A DNA stretch of 64,000 nt. Origin: Leptospira idonii (lineage in GTDB: Bacteria > Spirochaetota > Leptospiria > Leptospirales > Leptospiraceae). A program made the translations under genes and the position numbers. Of this stretch, positions 36,972 to 46,646 are shown piece after piece (positions within the stretch are counted from its first letter, which is position 1; every line of letters begins with the position of its first letter). The stretch is from the NCBI RefSeq assembly GCF_004770995.1, contig NZ_RQHW01000047.1, positions 434,001-498,000 on the forward strand, written 5' to 3'. The notes beneath the pieces are model-generated. The model did no database searches. It saw only the letters and a program-made list of their open reading frames with translations, and was not told the origin of the DNA.

Positions 36972-38644
36972 GAAAGAGTTTAGCACAAATTCTTTTAGAG
37001 GATGGAATTCTTTCTCTAAAAGATCTGGATGATATCGCCAAACAGCAAGAGAAGACAAATTTACCACTCACTCATATCATCCAAAAAAAAGGATTAGCTT
37101 CCGAAGTAGACATACTCAAAGCACTTTCTAAACTCCATCGACTCAGTTTTATGGAGAAGTTGGAGTTTCATCAAAACGAGGAAGTTTATTCTAAAATTCC
37201 TCTTAAACTAGTCCAACGTTCCAAAATCGTTCCTTTCCTTGTGGAAAAAAACAAGGTTAAAGTCGCCACAAGTGATCCTACGGATCTGCATCCTATGGAT
37301 GATATCCGCGCCTTTTTAAAAGGTTACGATATAGAATTCGTATTAGCTCCGGAACAAGAGATCATGAGGATCGTCCATTCCCAGTTCGATAAAACGACTG
37401 CGGAAGCCAAAGAAATGATGGACGAAATGGACGGTTCCTTCGGGGAATTGTCCGATGCGTTCGAATCCGATGCCTTAGATCTTTCGAACGAAGCTCCCAT
37501 CATCAAGATGGTGAACGTGATCCTTTCTCAGGCCGTTTCCGAAAGAGCTTCCGATATCCACATAGAACCTTTTGAAAAATCCGTTGTAGTGCGTTATCGT
37601 GTGGATGGTGTTTTACAGAAAGTCCTTAGTCCGCCTAAATCTTATTTGGCGGGAATTTCCACTCGTATCAAAATCATGTCCAGTTTGAACATTGCGGAAA
37701 ACCGTCTTCCTCAGGACGGTCGTATCAAACTTAGGTTAGCCGGAAAAGACGTGGATATCCGCGTTTCCATCATTCCTTGCCAGTTCGGGGAAAGAATCGT
37801 AATGAGGTTACTGAACAAAACGGATCAGAAATATTCCATCTATACGATGGGATTTACGAATCATATCCTGGAAACTTTTAAAGAACTGATTTATAAACCT
37901 TACGGAATTATACTCGTGACCGGTCCTACTGGTTCCGGAAAATCGACTACGCTTTATTCTGCGTTAACCGAGATCAATACGGAAGAGAGAAACATCATCA
38001 CTTGCGAAGATCCTGTGGAATACCAAATGGAAGGAATTTCCCAGATGCAGATGAGTGAAAAGATCGGACTTACTTTCGCTGCCGGCTTGAGATCCATCCT
38101 TCGTCAGGATCCGGATGTGGTGATGGTAGGGGAGATCCGTGATGAGGAAACTGCCCGAATCGCCATCCAAGCCTCTCTTACGGGTCACTTGGTTTTTTCC
38201 ACTCTTCACACGAATGATGCTGCTTCGGCTGTGACTCGTTTGGCGGATATGGGGATCGAACCTTACCTAATCACATCCACAGTTTTAGGTTTTATGGCAC
38301 AAAGACTTGTGCGTAAAATCTGCTCGGATTGTAAAACATCCTACAAGCCTACGGATAAGGAATTGGCCAGTCTGGGAATTTCCAGAAAAGAGCTAAAAAA
38401 TGGCCTTCTTTATAAGGGCAACGGGTGTCCAACTTGTATGAACTCTGGCTACAAGGGCAGAACCGGAATTTACGAACTTTTGATTATGGATGACGATGTG
38501 AAAAAAGCGGTTCTGCAGGGAGCCGATGCAAACCGCATTAAGGAAATCGCTTTGAAAAACGGGCTTTCCACTTTGAGAGATTACGGTAAAATCAAAGTGA
38601 TCGAAGGAGTGACCACTCCGGAAGAAGTCCTTCGGGTAGCGTAA
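36968..38644 (+). CDS. gspE: Type II secretion system ATPase GspE
   Basis: A 558-residue secretion ATPase. N1/N2 domains bind GspL; the motor domain has Walker [10 protein letters not shown] near 318-326, the Asp box (TCEDPVEY), Walker [14 protein letters not shown], the His box ([12 protein letters not shown]), and the tetracysteine zinc element CSDC...CPTC (near 450 and 486) typical of GspE/PilB. Overlaps gspD by four bases (ATGA). Confidence 0.96.
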   Translation: MRKSLAQILLEDGILSLKDLDDIAKQQEKTNLPLTHIIQKKGLASEVDILKALSKLHRLSFMEKLEFHQNEEVYSKIPLKLVQRSKIVPFLVEKNKVKVATSDPTDLHPMDDIRAFLKGYDIEFVLAPEQEIMRIVHSQFDKTTAEAKEMMDEMDGSFGELSDAFESDALDLSNEAPIIKMVNVILSQAVSERASDIHIEPFEKSVVVRYRVDGVLQKVLSPPKSYLAGISTRIKIMSSLNIAENRLPQDGRIKLRLAGKDVDIRVSIIPCQFGERIVMRLLNKTDQKYSIYTMGFTNHILETFKELIYKPYGIILVTGPTGSGKSTTLYSALTEINTEERNIITCEDPVEYQMEGISQMQMSEKIGLTFAAGLRSILRQDPDVVMVGEIRDEETARIAIQASLTGHLVFSTLHTNDAASAVTRLADMGIEPYLITSTVLGFMAQRLVRKICSDCKTSYKPTDKELASLGISRKELKNGLLYKGNGCPTCMNSGYKGRTGIYELLIMDDDVKKAVLQGADANRIKEIALKNGLSTLRDYGKIKVIEGVTTPEEVLRVA

Positions 38645-38648
38645 GACC

Positions 38649-39875
38649 ATGCCTTTATATAGTTATGTTGCCTTCAACCGAAAGGGCAAAGAAGAAAAAA
38701 ACATAGTAGATGCGAACAACATCCAGGCGGCTAGAAACAAACTCAAAGCCAAAGGATTGTATGTTCGTTCCATCGTGGAAGACAGAGAAAAAGAAGAAAG
38801 GGAACTGTTTCCTTTTTTATCCCAGCTTCTCTATCGAATTCCCAGAAAGGAAGTGGGAATCTTCGCAAAACAATTAGGAACCTTACTCGGTGCGGGGATC
38901 GCTCTGGACAAATGTTTGGAATCGATCACGACTCAGGTAGAAAATATCCCCTTTAAAAAAGTTTTAATCGAAATCAGGGCAGACATTACGGAAGGTCTTT
39001 CCCTTTCCGAGTCGATGAGAAAACATCCTGCCGTTTTCCCGGATCAATATCCTTCTTTGATTTCCGTCGGAGAATCTACTGGTAACTACGAAGGCACCTT
39101 ACATCGTTTGGCGGAACTGGAAGAAAAATCTGCGGAACTAAAATCCAAAGTGCAAGTCGCCATGATTTATCCGGTCATCATGGGGCTTTTATCTTTGGCG
39201 GTTTCCGTATTTTTATTGGTAGTTGTGATTCCTCAGATTCAGGAATTGTTCACTTCCTTCAATGCGACTCTTCCTTTTATCACTCGTTTCGTGATCGGTG
39301 TTTCTTTTGTGATCACCAACTATTGGTTGTTTATCCTTCTTTTCGCAGGTGCCGGATTTACTTTCTTTGTTATGTGGAAACGTTCCGAGAACGGCAAAAA
39401 ATCATGGGATCGTTTTTTACTGAAACTTCCTGTCATCGGCGGACTGCTTCGTAAAATCATGGTTTCTAACTTTGCTAGAAACCTTTCCATTCTTTTGATG
39501 AACCGAGTGCCATTGATCCGGTCTTTGCAGATCGTTTCCGATGTGGTACAACACACTGTGTTTCAGGAAGAAATAGGAACTGCGATCGTGAAGATCAAGG
39601 AAGGGGGCAAACTTTCCGACTCCCTGCAAGGTTCCATCATTCTATCTCAGATGACTTTGGGTATGCTCAAAGCAGGGGAATCTTCCGACAAGGTTCCTGA
39701 AATGATGACAAAACTTTCCGAAATTTATGAAAGCGAAGTAGATACCGCAATAAAGTCTTTGACCCAGTCCCTGGAACCGATCATGATTCTTGTAATGGGT
39801 GGTATCATCTTCGTCATTATGGCATCCATCATGTTGCCGATGTACAAGTTGACAGAACAAATTCAGAGTATGTAG
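38649..39875 (+). CDS. gspF: Type II secretion system platform protein GspF
   Basis: A 408-residue inner-membrane platform protein. Two repeated cytoplasmic GspF domains (AKQLGTLLGAGIALDKCLE; ARNLSILLMNRVPLIRSLQ) alternate with three transmembrane segments (near 172-195, 215-240 and 378-400). It anchors GspE and helps assemble the pseudopilus. ATG 38649, four bases after gspE. Confidence 0.95.
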   Translation: MPLYSYVAFNRKGKEEKNIVDANNIQAARNKLKAKGLYVRSIVEDREKEERELFPFLSQLLYRIPRKEVGIFAKQLGTLLGAGIALDKCLESITTQVENIPFKKVLIEIRADITEGLSLSESMRKHPAVFPDQYPSLISVGESTGNYEGTLHRLAELEEKSAELKSKVQVAMIYPVIMGLLSLAVSVFLLVVVIPQIQELFTSFNATLPFITRFVIGVSFVITNYWLFILLFAGAGFTFFVMWKRSENGKKSWDRFLLKLPVIGGLLRKIMVSNFARNLSILLMNRVPLIRSLQIVSDVVQHTVFQEEIGTAIVKIKEGGKLSDSLQGSIILSQMTLGMLKAGESSDKVPEMMTKLSEIYESEVDTAIKSLTQSLEPIMILVMGGIIFVIMASIMLPMYKLTEQIQSM

Positions 39876-39892
39876 TTTTATAGGAGGAAGAT

Positions 39893-40369
39893 ATGAAAAG
39901 AATCGGAAAAAATAGAAAAAGAAGAGAAGGACTCACTCTTGTTGAGTTAACGGTTGTAATTCTCATCATCGGGTCTTTGATGGGAATTCTCTATGCGGGT
40001 CTAAAGAACTTCGGTAGCGGTGGTAATGACAGCCAAGCAAAACTGAAAGTACAAAACGACAGTAAGATTTTGGAAATCAAACTGAGAGAATATTTCGACA
40101 AGTTCTCTAAATATCCTTCGGAAGAACAAGGTTTGAAAGCGCTTGTAGAAAGACCGGATGACGATGAAGTTGCCGCAGATTACGAGCCTTTGGTTCGTGA
40201 TAAATCGGTTTTGAAAGACCCTTGGGGAACTTTGTATCAATTGAGATACGACGATAACAACAACTACCAAATCATTACGTTAGGTGCTGATAAAAAAGAC
40301 GGCGGTGAAGGAAGAAATAAGGATTTCAATATTTTAGATTCTGAAGATTATCCTACAGCATTCAAATAA
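39893..40369 (+). CDS. gspG: Major pseudopilin GspG
   Basis: A 158-residue major pseudopilin with a basic leader of about 15 residues and the prepilin peptidase site G/LTLVELTVV (E+5 present). The C-terminal part has the GspG calcium-site region (EEQGLKALVERP, LKDPWGTLYQL). SD AGGAGG precedes ATG 39893. The prepilin peptidase itself is not in the window. Confidence 0.95.
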   Translation: MKRIGKNRKRREGLTLVELTVVILIIGSLMGILYAGLKNFGSGGNDSQAKLKVQNDSKILEIKLREYFDKFSKYPSEEQGLKALVERPDDDEVAADYEPLVRDKSVLKDPWGTLYQLRYDDNNNYQIITLGADKKDGGEGRNKDFNILDSEDYPTAFK

Positions 40370-40996
40370 ATGAATTCCCTGGGTAGGCGACGCGCCCTAA
40401 AATCGGCTCGATCCGGTTTAACGATCATCGAGCTGATCGTAGTCATTTCAGTGATCGCCTTCCTTATGGTATTTATCGGAGGGAGCATTAGAAACCTATT
40501 TGTTCCTTCCACTACCGATATTTCTGCAAAACTTGCGGAAGCCTTTCGGTTTTGTTCCGACAAGGCGCAGTTGACCAACCAAACCGCCATGTTTCGCTAC
40601 AATTATGAAAGCGCCGAATATCAATTTTTCCTTTTGAAAAGAGAAGAAGGAGGATTGGTAGAAGAACCCATCCTAAAGAAGGTGAAACTTCCCTTTTATT
40701 CTAAAATTTTAAAATCCAGGGATATTTCAGGAAAGGTCTATTACCAAGGAGATCTGAAGATCTTATTTTCTCCTCAAGGGACGGCTACGGATATGTTTCT
40801 TTATATAGGAAGCGAGTCCGAAGTAAAAAAAACAATGCAGCTCTATCGGTACGGAGGTAAGGTGAAAATCCATCCGGGAGAGTACATTTATGAAGACAAT
40901 AGTGCGAAACAAGAAAAAATATCCTACGGATTAGATGATAGAGATGAGCAGACAGACCAAAACTCTTCCAGGCCGCAATCGAATCCGCCTAGATAG
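40370..40996 (+). CDS. gspH: Minor pseudopilin, GspH-like
   Basis: A 208-residue minor pseudopilin, ATG adjoining the gspG stop. Prepilin site SG/LTIIELIVV and a hydrophobic helix of about 20 residues; the globular part is GspH-like (FRFCSDKAQLTNQTAMFRYNYESAEYQFFLL). Length and order in the operon support GspH. Overlaps the gspI start region by about 60 bases. Confidence 0.88.
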   Translation: MNSLGRRRALKSARSGLTIIELIVVISVIAFLMVFIGGSIRNLFVPSTTDISAKLAEAFRFCSDKAQLTNQTAMFRYNYESAEYQFFLLKREEGGLVEEPILKKVKLPFYSKILKSRDISGKVYYQGDLKILFSPQGTATDMFLYIGSESEVKKTMQLYRYGGKVKIHPGEYIYEDNSAKQEKISYGLDDRDEQTDQNSSRPQSNPPR

Positions 40997-41495
40997 GAAA
41001 GGTTTCACCTTAATCGAAATGGCGATCGGGCTTGCTATGGCGGCCGTGGCAATGGTATATACTTATAATATGATCATCGATGGAATGAAATACCAAAAGA
41101 AAGCGGTTCAGTTGGCAAATGCAGTCCATTTAGCAAAGATTAAAATGGCTCAGGTAGACTCTTCTACGATGATGCAGGCGGACAGTTCCAAAGGAGAAAT
41201 TCCCGGTTATCCTGGTTATCGTTTTTTGACGGAAATCAAAGAGGAAGAGATGGATCTTTTGAAATTGGCAGGAGGACCGAATGCCGAGGAACTGAAAAAA
41301 AAGGCTCCCAAGGATATGTTAGGCGATAAAGACGTCGGCCTCAACGACCTGATGAAAAAAAGAGGAAAAAGTAAAACATTCGAAACCGGGGGGATTTTAA
41401 AAGTTTTCCGAGTCCGGGTGGAAGTGACTTTTCCGGAAGATAAAAATAAAAATTCAAGTTACGTAGTAGAAACGTTCCGATCCACCAAATACTGA
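40935..41495 (+). CDS. gspI: Minor pseudopilin, GspI-like
   Basis: A 186-residue minor pseudopilin with prepilin site KG/FTLIEMAIG near residue 24. ATG 40935 or ATG 40944 can serve; both lie in the 3' end of gspH. The post-cleavage domain is small and lysine-rich. GspI nucleates the GspI-J-K tip of the pseudopilus. Named from order and prepilin motif; similarity beyond the helix is weak. Confidence 0.82.
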   Translation: MIEMSRQTKTLPGRNRIRLDRKGFTLIEMAIGLAMAAVAMVYTYNMIIDGMKYQKKAVQLANAVHLAKIKMAQVDSSTMMQADSSKGEIPGYPGYRFLTEIKEEEMDLLKLAGGPNAEELKKKAPKDMLGDKDVGLNDLMKKRGKSKTFETGGILKVFRVRVEVTFPEDKNKNSSYVVETFRSTKY

Positions 41496-42103
41496 TGAAA
41501 CGAAGAAAAGGATTCACTCTGATCGAACTTTCGATCGTAATTATGATGCTCAGCACCATTTTTATCATGCTCTTTCTCGTTTTTTATACTTCTCATGAAA
41601 TTTCCAGAAAGAACTCTTCCAAAAAAGGCGCCAACCGGAGAGACATTTTATATGCGATCGAGAACATTCGTTCGTCGATCACCAGAACTTATTATATCGA
41701 TAACCAAAGAAGGGTTTTGTTCGTAGGAAAAGCGGATCGTTTGGTTTTTTCATCCTCCAATCCGAATGCGGAAGAAGAGGACAGTGCCTCTGTAAGAGAG
41801 GTTTCGTTTTATCTCCGTAAGATGGAGGATTCCAAAATGGAAGATATGAACTATCTCATCCGCAGAGAGGACGAAATGGTGGATAGTTTTCCCACACAAG
41901 GAGGGGTGGAACATATCTTTTTGGAGAATGTAAAAAGTTTTCAATTAAAGTATTCGGAAAGGGGAGACAAATGGGTGGATGAATGGAATTCCAGAACCTC
42001 CAAAAAAATTCCTAGGCTTGTTCGAATCGAAATCGTATCCCTTGTAGGAAACTCGTTTTTAAAATATGAATCACTCGCGCATCCGGCCATATTATTTAAG
42101 TAG
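41495..42103 (+). CDS. gspJ: Minor pseudopilin GspJ
   Basis: A 202-residue minor pseudopilin with prepilin site KG/FTLIELSIV at residues 5-14. The globular part has the GspJ trait of an early strand/turn region (RRVLFVGKADRLVFSS) and a late KSFQLKYSERGDKWVDEW. Its ATG overlaps the gspI stop by one base; the 3' end overlaps gspK by 38 bases. Confidence 0.88.
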   Translation: MKRRKGFTLIELSIVIMMLSTIFIMLFLVFYTSHEISRKNSSKKGANRRDILYAIENIRSSITRTYYIDNQRRVLFVGKADRLVFSSSNPNAEEEDSASVREVSFYLRKMEDSKMEDMNYLIRREDEMVDSFPTQGGVEHIFLENVKSFQLKYSERGDKWVDEWNSRTSKKIPRLVRIEIVSLVGNSFLKYESLAHPAILFK

Positions 42104-43166
42104 AAGAAATCGAGGCGGCTTCATGATCCTCATTTTGATCATGGCCCTAGGGACAGCTTCTTTATTTACCGCCAGCAAATTCTTTCAGGATGCGGCTACG
42201 GAATATCAAATCGCACGTACGCAAGCGGACGGATTCAAAGCGCATATGTTGGCCAAAGCCGGTTTTATGGGAGCTGTAGGAGCGTTGAAAAAAATCCCGG
42301 AAGAGGTGCTTTACCAATCCGGTTTGGCTTTGGATCCTCCTCCTATTCCTCTCGGAGGAGGAGTCATCTACTATACGATGAGTCCCGAGGACGGCAAAAT
42401 CAACATCAACTCTTTGGTCAAAATCTATGACGACCAACCGAACCAAAGAGCCATCGAAATGATGTCCCGATTGTTCTATCAATTCACTTTGAAAAGAGAG
42501 ATGATTTTTCCCATCATCGATTGGATCGATGAAAATCATCAGGAAACCGGGGGAGGAGCCGAGCAGTACTACTATTCCCGTCTGAAACCTCCTAGAAAGA
42601 TCAAAAATGCACCTTTTTATTCCCTTTCCGAGCTGTTGAATGTAAAAGGGTTCGATCGGGCCATTGTTTATGAATCCTTGAAACCCAAGGACTATGACAA
42701 AAACAATTCCGCAGACTTTTTAACGGATGAGGAAAGAGCCTTGCGGTCCGATAAAGACTATGTATTGTCCAATAATATCACTGCGTATCTCCCTCACGGA
42801 GATTCCTATGACGATCGGATCAATATCAATACTGCCCCTTATTTTGTACTCATGTCCCTTTCCGATTTTATGACCAAACAAGCGGCCATGAAAATTTTGA
42901 AACTCAAGTTGCAGAAAGGAGGGTACATTAAAGAGTTGAAAGACTTGGAGACTGAGCCTGAATTTCAGGTGAAAACTTCGGGGGAACTGACTTTATATAA
43001 GGAACTCGCCGGAGAAGGAACGGAAGTTTCCGGCGGTCGGATTAAGACCAAGGGAGAAGTTTATAAAATTACTGGAGTAGGAATCATAAAAGAAAAAGTG
43101 ATTCGTAAAGTAACTGGAATTTTTGACCTCACCAATAACCAAATGTTATATTATACAGAAGATTAA
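42066..43166 (+). CDS. gspK: Minor pseudopilin GspK
   Basis: A 366-residue GspK. It has a non-consensus prepilin region (RGGFMILILIMALGTASLF) without Glu+5, as is usual for GspK at the pilus tip. The large alpha domain has the signature SPEDGKININSL, DWIDEN and DDRININTAPYFVL (helix-hairpin-helix). A stretch coding PPP..GGG (42335-42362) forms a 9-bp inverted repeat. Ends two bases before gspL. Confidence 0.9.
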   Translation: MNHSRIRPYYLSRRNRGGFMILILIMALGTASLFTASKFFQDAATEYQIARTQADGFKAHMLAKAGFMGAVGALKKIPEEVLYQSGLALDPPPIPLGGGVIYYTMSPEDGKININSLVKIYDDQPNQRAIEMMSRLFYQFTLKREMIFPIIDWIDENHQETGGGAEQYYYSRLKPPRKIKNAPFYSLSELLNVKGFDRAIVYESLKPKDYDKNNSADFLTDEERALRSDKDYVLSNNITAYLPHGDSYDDRININTAPYFVLMSLSDFMTKQAAMKILKLKLQKGGYIKELKDLETEPEFQVKTSGELTLYKELAGEGTEVSGGRIKTKGEVYKITGVGIIKEKVIRKVTGIFDLTNNQMLYYTED

Positions 43167-43168
43167 CC

Positions 43169-44794
43169 ATGTTTTCATTTGATCAATACTTAGCCATAGA
43201 CTACGGAAGCACCTTTTTAAAAGGGGTTCTTTTTAAAAAGGTGCTGGGAAAGGTGACGATCCTTCGTACAGAAAGTCTTCCCGTAGTGGAGTTGGACGAA
43301 AACGAGGGAGATCCTTTCGAATACAATATCGTTCGTTTCATTCAGTCCTTTTTTCCGGAAGAAACCAGGTTCCTTTTGAACTTGGGGATTCATAATCTTT
43401 TTGTTAGAGATCTGACTGTTCCTCTTACTTCTGAAAAAGCCATTTGGGAAGTTTTGCCTTTCGAGGTGGAAAACTTGGTTCCTTATCCTATGGAAGAGTT
43501 GGAAGTGATAGGAAAAACTTGGAGGGTCGGAAGTGAAAATTCCGAAGTGATTTCCTTCAATGTTCATCATTCCGAATTGAATCGTGCCCTGAAACCTTTT
43601 GCCAAAGGGGATCTTCATCTAAGTTGTCTTTCTCTTGATTCTTTCGTTCTTTCTTCCCTCATCACTAAATATTATAATTCTCTTATACATGAAAAAACGA
43701 TCATTCAGTTGGATATAGGCGGCAAATATTCCATTCTGAACATTCTGCACGAAGGGAAATTAAGACACACCCGTCAGATTTATTTGGGCGGAGAAGAACT
43801 TACCGAAGAAATCAGCAAGGTTTTGAAAACGGATTTGGTTCGTGCGGATGAAATCAAACAGAACATCGATTTTTCCCTTTTTGCGGAAAACCTTCTAGAT
43901 GAATCCGAAAATAAATTTTTAGCAAAATATTCCATCAGCCAAATTCAATTTCGAAACATAAAGAAGTTCATTCTGTCCAAGTTCGATGATTTGATTCATG
44001 AGATGGAGAACAGTATCTTCTCTCTACCCGAATCGGAAAGACCTGAGATGCTTTATCTTTCCGGGGGGGGAAGCCAGTTCAGAGGACTTGCCGAATCGAT
44101 CCAAACCAGACTCAATCTTCCTGTAAATAGATACGAAGCGTTGGGAATCGACGATCCTAGTTTGGTGACCGCCATTGCGACTGGAATCCATTTCGAATCG
44201 AAGTCCCAAGTCAATTTTTTGGGAACAGGTTTTGCGAAACGAATCAACACAAATCGTTTCAAACTGTCCGCATTCAAACCTCATTTAATTCTGGTTACGA
44301 TTTCACTCTTACTTTTATTCGGAGTTTTTATCATCGGGATGATTCTGGACAATCGAAAGATTGCGGCAAATAAGAAGATTCTGATCGAAAAATACAAAGC
44401 AGGAATGGGAGCAGAGATTTCCGAGGACGAGGATGTTCTTGAAGCTGCCAGTATAAAATTAAAAGAAGAAAGAAAAAAAACGGAGATCTATCGTTTGTTT
44501 CTTTCTAAAGAAAGTATTTTAGATCTTTTGAATGAAGCTACGGAACAGTTCCCCAGCAGCGAATCTTTGCCGTTCGTTTTGGACAATTTTACCTTTGAAG
44601 ACAATTATGAGATTCAGATCTACGGAAGAGTGAATGATTTTGCGGACATCGGAACCATTCAGTCCGCGTTAGCGAAATCGGAAAAGTTCACAAATATCCA
44701 AGCACAGAACAAACGTCTGATCACAGGTGTGACCAAGTATAAGGTCAGTTTTAAGATCAAAATGGATATAGTGATTCCTAAGGATGATATATAA
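43169..44794 (+). CDS. gspL: Type II secretion system protein GspL
   Basis: A 541-residue protein that binds GspE. The actin-like cytoplasmic domain starts with AIDYGSTFLKG (phosphate-1 motif) and has QLDIGGKYSILNIL (phosphate-2) and LYLSGGGSQFRGLAE (adenosine). One transmembrane helix is near 371-393, followed by a periplasmic ferredoxin-like domain. Codons 14-26 form a perfect 15-bp inverted repeat. Confidence 0.88.
   Translation: MFSFDQYLAIDYGSTFLKGVLFKKVLGKVTILRTESLPVVELDENEGDPFEYNIVRFIQSFFPEETRFLLNLGIHNLFVRDLTVPLTSEKAIWEVLPFEVENLVPYPMEELEVIGKTWRVGSENSEVISFNVHHSELNRALKPFAKGDLHLSCLSLDSFVLSSLITKYYNSLIHEKTIIQLDIGGKYSILNILHEGKLRHTRQIYLGGEELTEEISKVLKTDLVRADEIKQNIDFSLFAENLLDESENKFLAKYSISQIQFRNIKKFILSKFDDLIHEMENSIFSLPESERPEMLYLSGGGSQFRGLAESIQTRLNLPVNRYEALGIDDPSLVTAIATGIHFESKSQVNFLGTGFAKRINTNRFKLSAFKPHLILVTISLLLLFGVFIIGMILDNRKIAANKKILIEKYKAGMGAEISEDEDVLEAASIKLKEERKKTEIYRLFLSKESILDLLNEATEQFPSSESLPFVLDNFTFEDNYEIQIYGRVNDFADIGTIQSALAKSEKFTNIQAQNKRLITGVTKYKVSFKIKMDIVIPKDDI
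43208..43245 (+). repeat. Perfect 15-bp inverted repeat within the start of gspL
   Basis: AGCACCTTTTTAAAA (43208-43222) is exactly repeated in reverse complement at 43231-43245 around an eight-base loop. The mRNA would form a long stable hairpin 39 bases after the gspL start. No T run follows. Confidence 0.85.
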
Positions 44795-45328
44795 ATGTTC
44801 GATCGTCTGAATGATAGAGAAAGATTATTCGTTTTCGGAGGAGTTTTCATTGTAGTAGGACTTCTCGTGTATACAGTGTTTGCTCTTCTTGCCGATTTTA
44901 GGAACAAACTCACTACAGAGATTTACGAAACCGGTTCCCAAGCGGTGCAGTTGGATCGAATCATCAGAGAATACAATTATCTTCGCAGCCTACAGACTAC
45001 CGGCGGTGAGGAAGATGTAAGTGTTATGTATTCCAAATTGGAACAAATATTGGTGCGCTACAATTTAAAAGACAAAGTGCAAACCATGAAAGATTCCACG
45101 AATTCAGTCGAAGGGAAAAAAGACTACAATCGTATCCAAATCGACGTATCTTTTCGATCCGTTCTGTTGCAGGACGTGATCAAACTGATTTATGACATAG
45201 AAAAGAACAAACAATTGTTAGGGAAAGTGGATCGGTTTACTTTTAGAAAACCGTTTGCGGAAAAAGAAATTTACGATGTGGATCTGCGTGTTTCTTCCTA
45301 CTATCGTTCCGCTAAAAAAGGGAAATAA
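44795..45328 (+). CDS. gspM: Type II secretion system protein GspM-like
   Basis: A 177-residue protein with one N-terminal transmembrane helix (LFVFGGVFIVVGLLVYTVFALLA in outline, residues 11-32) and a periplasmic ferredoxin-like domain. It directly follows gspL and has the size and topology of GspM. GspM and GspL form the membrane collar around GspE. Sequence similarity is low in this family, so order and topology carry the call. Confidence 0.75.
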   Translation: MFDRLNDRERLFVFGGVFIVVGLLVYTVFALLADFRNKLTTEIYETGSQAVQLDRIIREYNYLRSLQTTGGEEDVSVMYSKLEQILVRYNLKDKVQTMKDSTNSVEGKKDYNRIQIDVSFRSVLLQDVIKLIYDIEKNKQLLGKVDRFTFRKPFAEKEIYDVDLRVSSYYRSAKKGK

Positions 45329-45330
45329 TT

Positions 45331-46320
45331 ATGGCGAAAGATAAAATCAAAGAACCTGCTTTGGAAGAAGAAGTTTTGGAAGATGTATTGGTTCAAGAAT
45401 CTTTGCTGGAACCGGACGAGGACGATCTTTTATCCAATGACGAAACGGAAGAAGAGGATAAAAAATTAAATTCTCAAAAGATCTTTTATCTGATAGGAAT
45501 CGGAGTTCTTTCTTTTTTACTCTTTGTTTTCATCACTTTCCCTTTGAACGAGATCGTTCGCGCTTTTCTTACCAGTTCCTTTAAAGATACAGGGATTCTT
45601 TTGGAAGCAAAAGAAATTAAATTCCCTATCTTCGGCAGAAAGTTCTTCGACAGTTTTGCAGTTCGTTTTCCTTCCGGAACCGTTTTAAAAGCGGAAGAAA
45701 CCAGTCTTTCTCTTTCCCTTCTGGGTCTGATCAATTATAAACTGGAAGGGGATGCTGACATCAGCTTCTTTAAATATGAAGGAGGGGAATGGTCCGTTCA
45801 AATCAAGTCCCTTCAAATTCCGATTAAACTTTCCGGTTTGGAAGACAGAATTACAAAATGGAACGGAGAAGGAGAAATTCAGTTTTCCGGAGGAAAGTTT
45901 TTCGAGTCTATGGAAATCCCTCTTTTGGGAAGTTTGAAAGGACAGGAAATCAAAAGAGGAAGTTTTCAATTTAAGATTCGTTCCGGTAAATTATCCGTAG
46001 AAAAAGGAACGATCGATTCTTCCGTCGCTAAAATTCAAATCAACGGAGTGATTCGCCTTTCCGATGTGATCACCCTTTCTCAGTTAGATCTGAGAGTTTG
46101 TTTCAGCTTAAACGAACAATTCGCAAAAGAACGCCAGGATATCGCTGGCCTTTTTACCTTGATTCCTCAGGAAAACGGAAGAGCTTGTGTTCCCATCAGA
46201 GGTTCCGTATCTTCTCCTAAAGTGGATGTTCCCAACTTTAATCAGTTAGGTGTCGCCCCCATTCAAACGGAAGAATCGGGAAATCCTTCGGCAACTGAGC
46301 CCGCTCCGGCAAATCCATAA
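45331..46320 (+). CDS. gspN: Type II secretion system protein GspN
   Basis: A 329-residue protein with an acidic cytoplasmic tail of about 48 residues (many Glu/Asp), a transmembrane helix near 50-75, and a periplasmic beta-rich region resembling AsmA/GspN (ISFFKYEGGEWSVQIKSLQI; VCFSLNEQFAKERQDIAGLFTLI). The C-terminal end is proline/alanine/threonine-rich. GspN is found at the end of gsp operons in several phyla; its function is unclear. Followed by a small terminator. Confidence 0.78.
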   Translation: MAKDKIKEPALEEEVLEDVLVQESLLEPDEDDLLSNDETEEEDKKLNSQKIFYLIGIGVLSFLLFVFITFPLNEIVRAFLTSSFKDTGILLEAKEIKFPIFGRKFFDSFAVRFPSGTVLKAEETSLSLSLLGLINYKLEGDADISFFKYEGGEWSVQIKSLQIPIKLSGLEDRITKWNGEGEIQFSGGKFFESMEIPLLGSLKGQEIKRGSFQFKIRSGKLSVEKGTIDSSVAKIQINGVIRLSDVITLSQLDLRVCFSLNEQFAKERQDIAGLFTLIPQENGRACVPIRGSVSSPKVDVPNFNQLGVAPIQTEESGNPSATEPAPANP

Positions 46321-46333
46321 ATCTATCAGCCGC

Positions 46334-46357
46334 AGGAATGACAGTTCCTCTTTTTTT
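46334..46357 (+). terminator. Probable terminator of the gsp operon
   Basis: AGGAA (46334-46338) pairs with TTCCT (46345-46349) around TGACAG, then C and seven T. Short stem, but well placed 14 bases after gspN. Confidence 0.5.
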
Positions 46358-46380
46358 CATTAAGTCGAGTTGATCCGAAC

Positions 46381-46611
46381 TTAAAAGTTTGTCGCTCGTT
46401 TCCAAATCATTTGCAAAAGCCCCTTTTTCGATTTTTCCTCTTCCATATATTGATCGAATCCTGTGAGGATTTCATATTCATCATAAAACTCTTCCGCTTG
46501 GCTCCATTTCCTGTAGGTATAGAAGGATTTTGATGCAAGATATTTCCCATAATTGTCCGTATGAGAATGACCTACTGAGAAAAATAAGAATATAAAAACA
46601 TACTTGTTCAT
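46381..46611 (-). CDS. Small secreted protein of unknown function
   Basis: A 76-residue protein with a signal peptide-like start (NKYVFIFLFFSVGHSH) and a tyrosine-rich mature part with a charged tail. It lies downstream of nrdJ on the same strand, after a long inverted repeat. The bases before the ATG are pyrimidine-rich on the coding strand, so there is no ribosome site; this weakens the call. Confidence 0.5.
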   Translation of the reverse strand: MNKYVFIFLFFSVGHSHTDNYGKYLASKSFYTYRKWSQAEEFYDEYEILTGFDQYMEEEKSKKGLLQMIWKRATNF

Positions 46612-46646
46612 GAAGGAAAAGTAAAACGAGAGGAGGAGGAGGGTAG

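Noticed and set aside
46629..46643. A striking GAGGAGGAGG purine run that looks like a perfect plus-strand ribosome site
   Set aside because: No start codon follows at a useful distance on the plus strand; it is better read as part of the spacer beside the inverted repeat.
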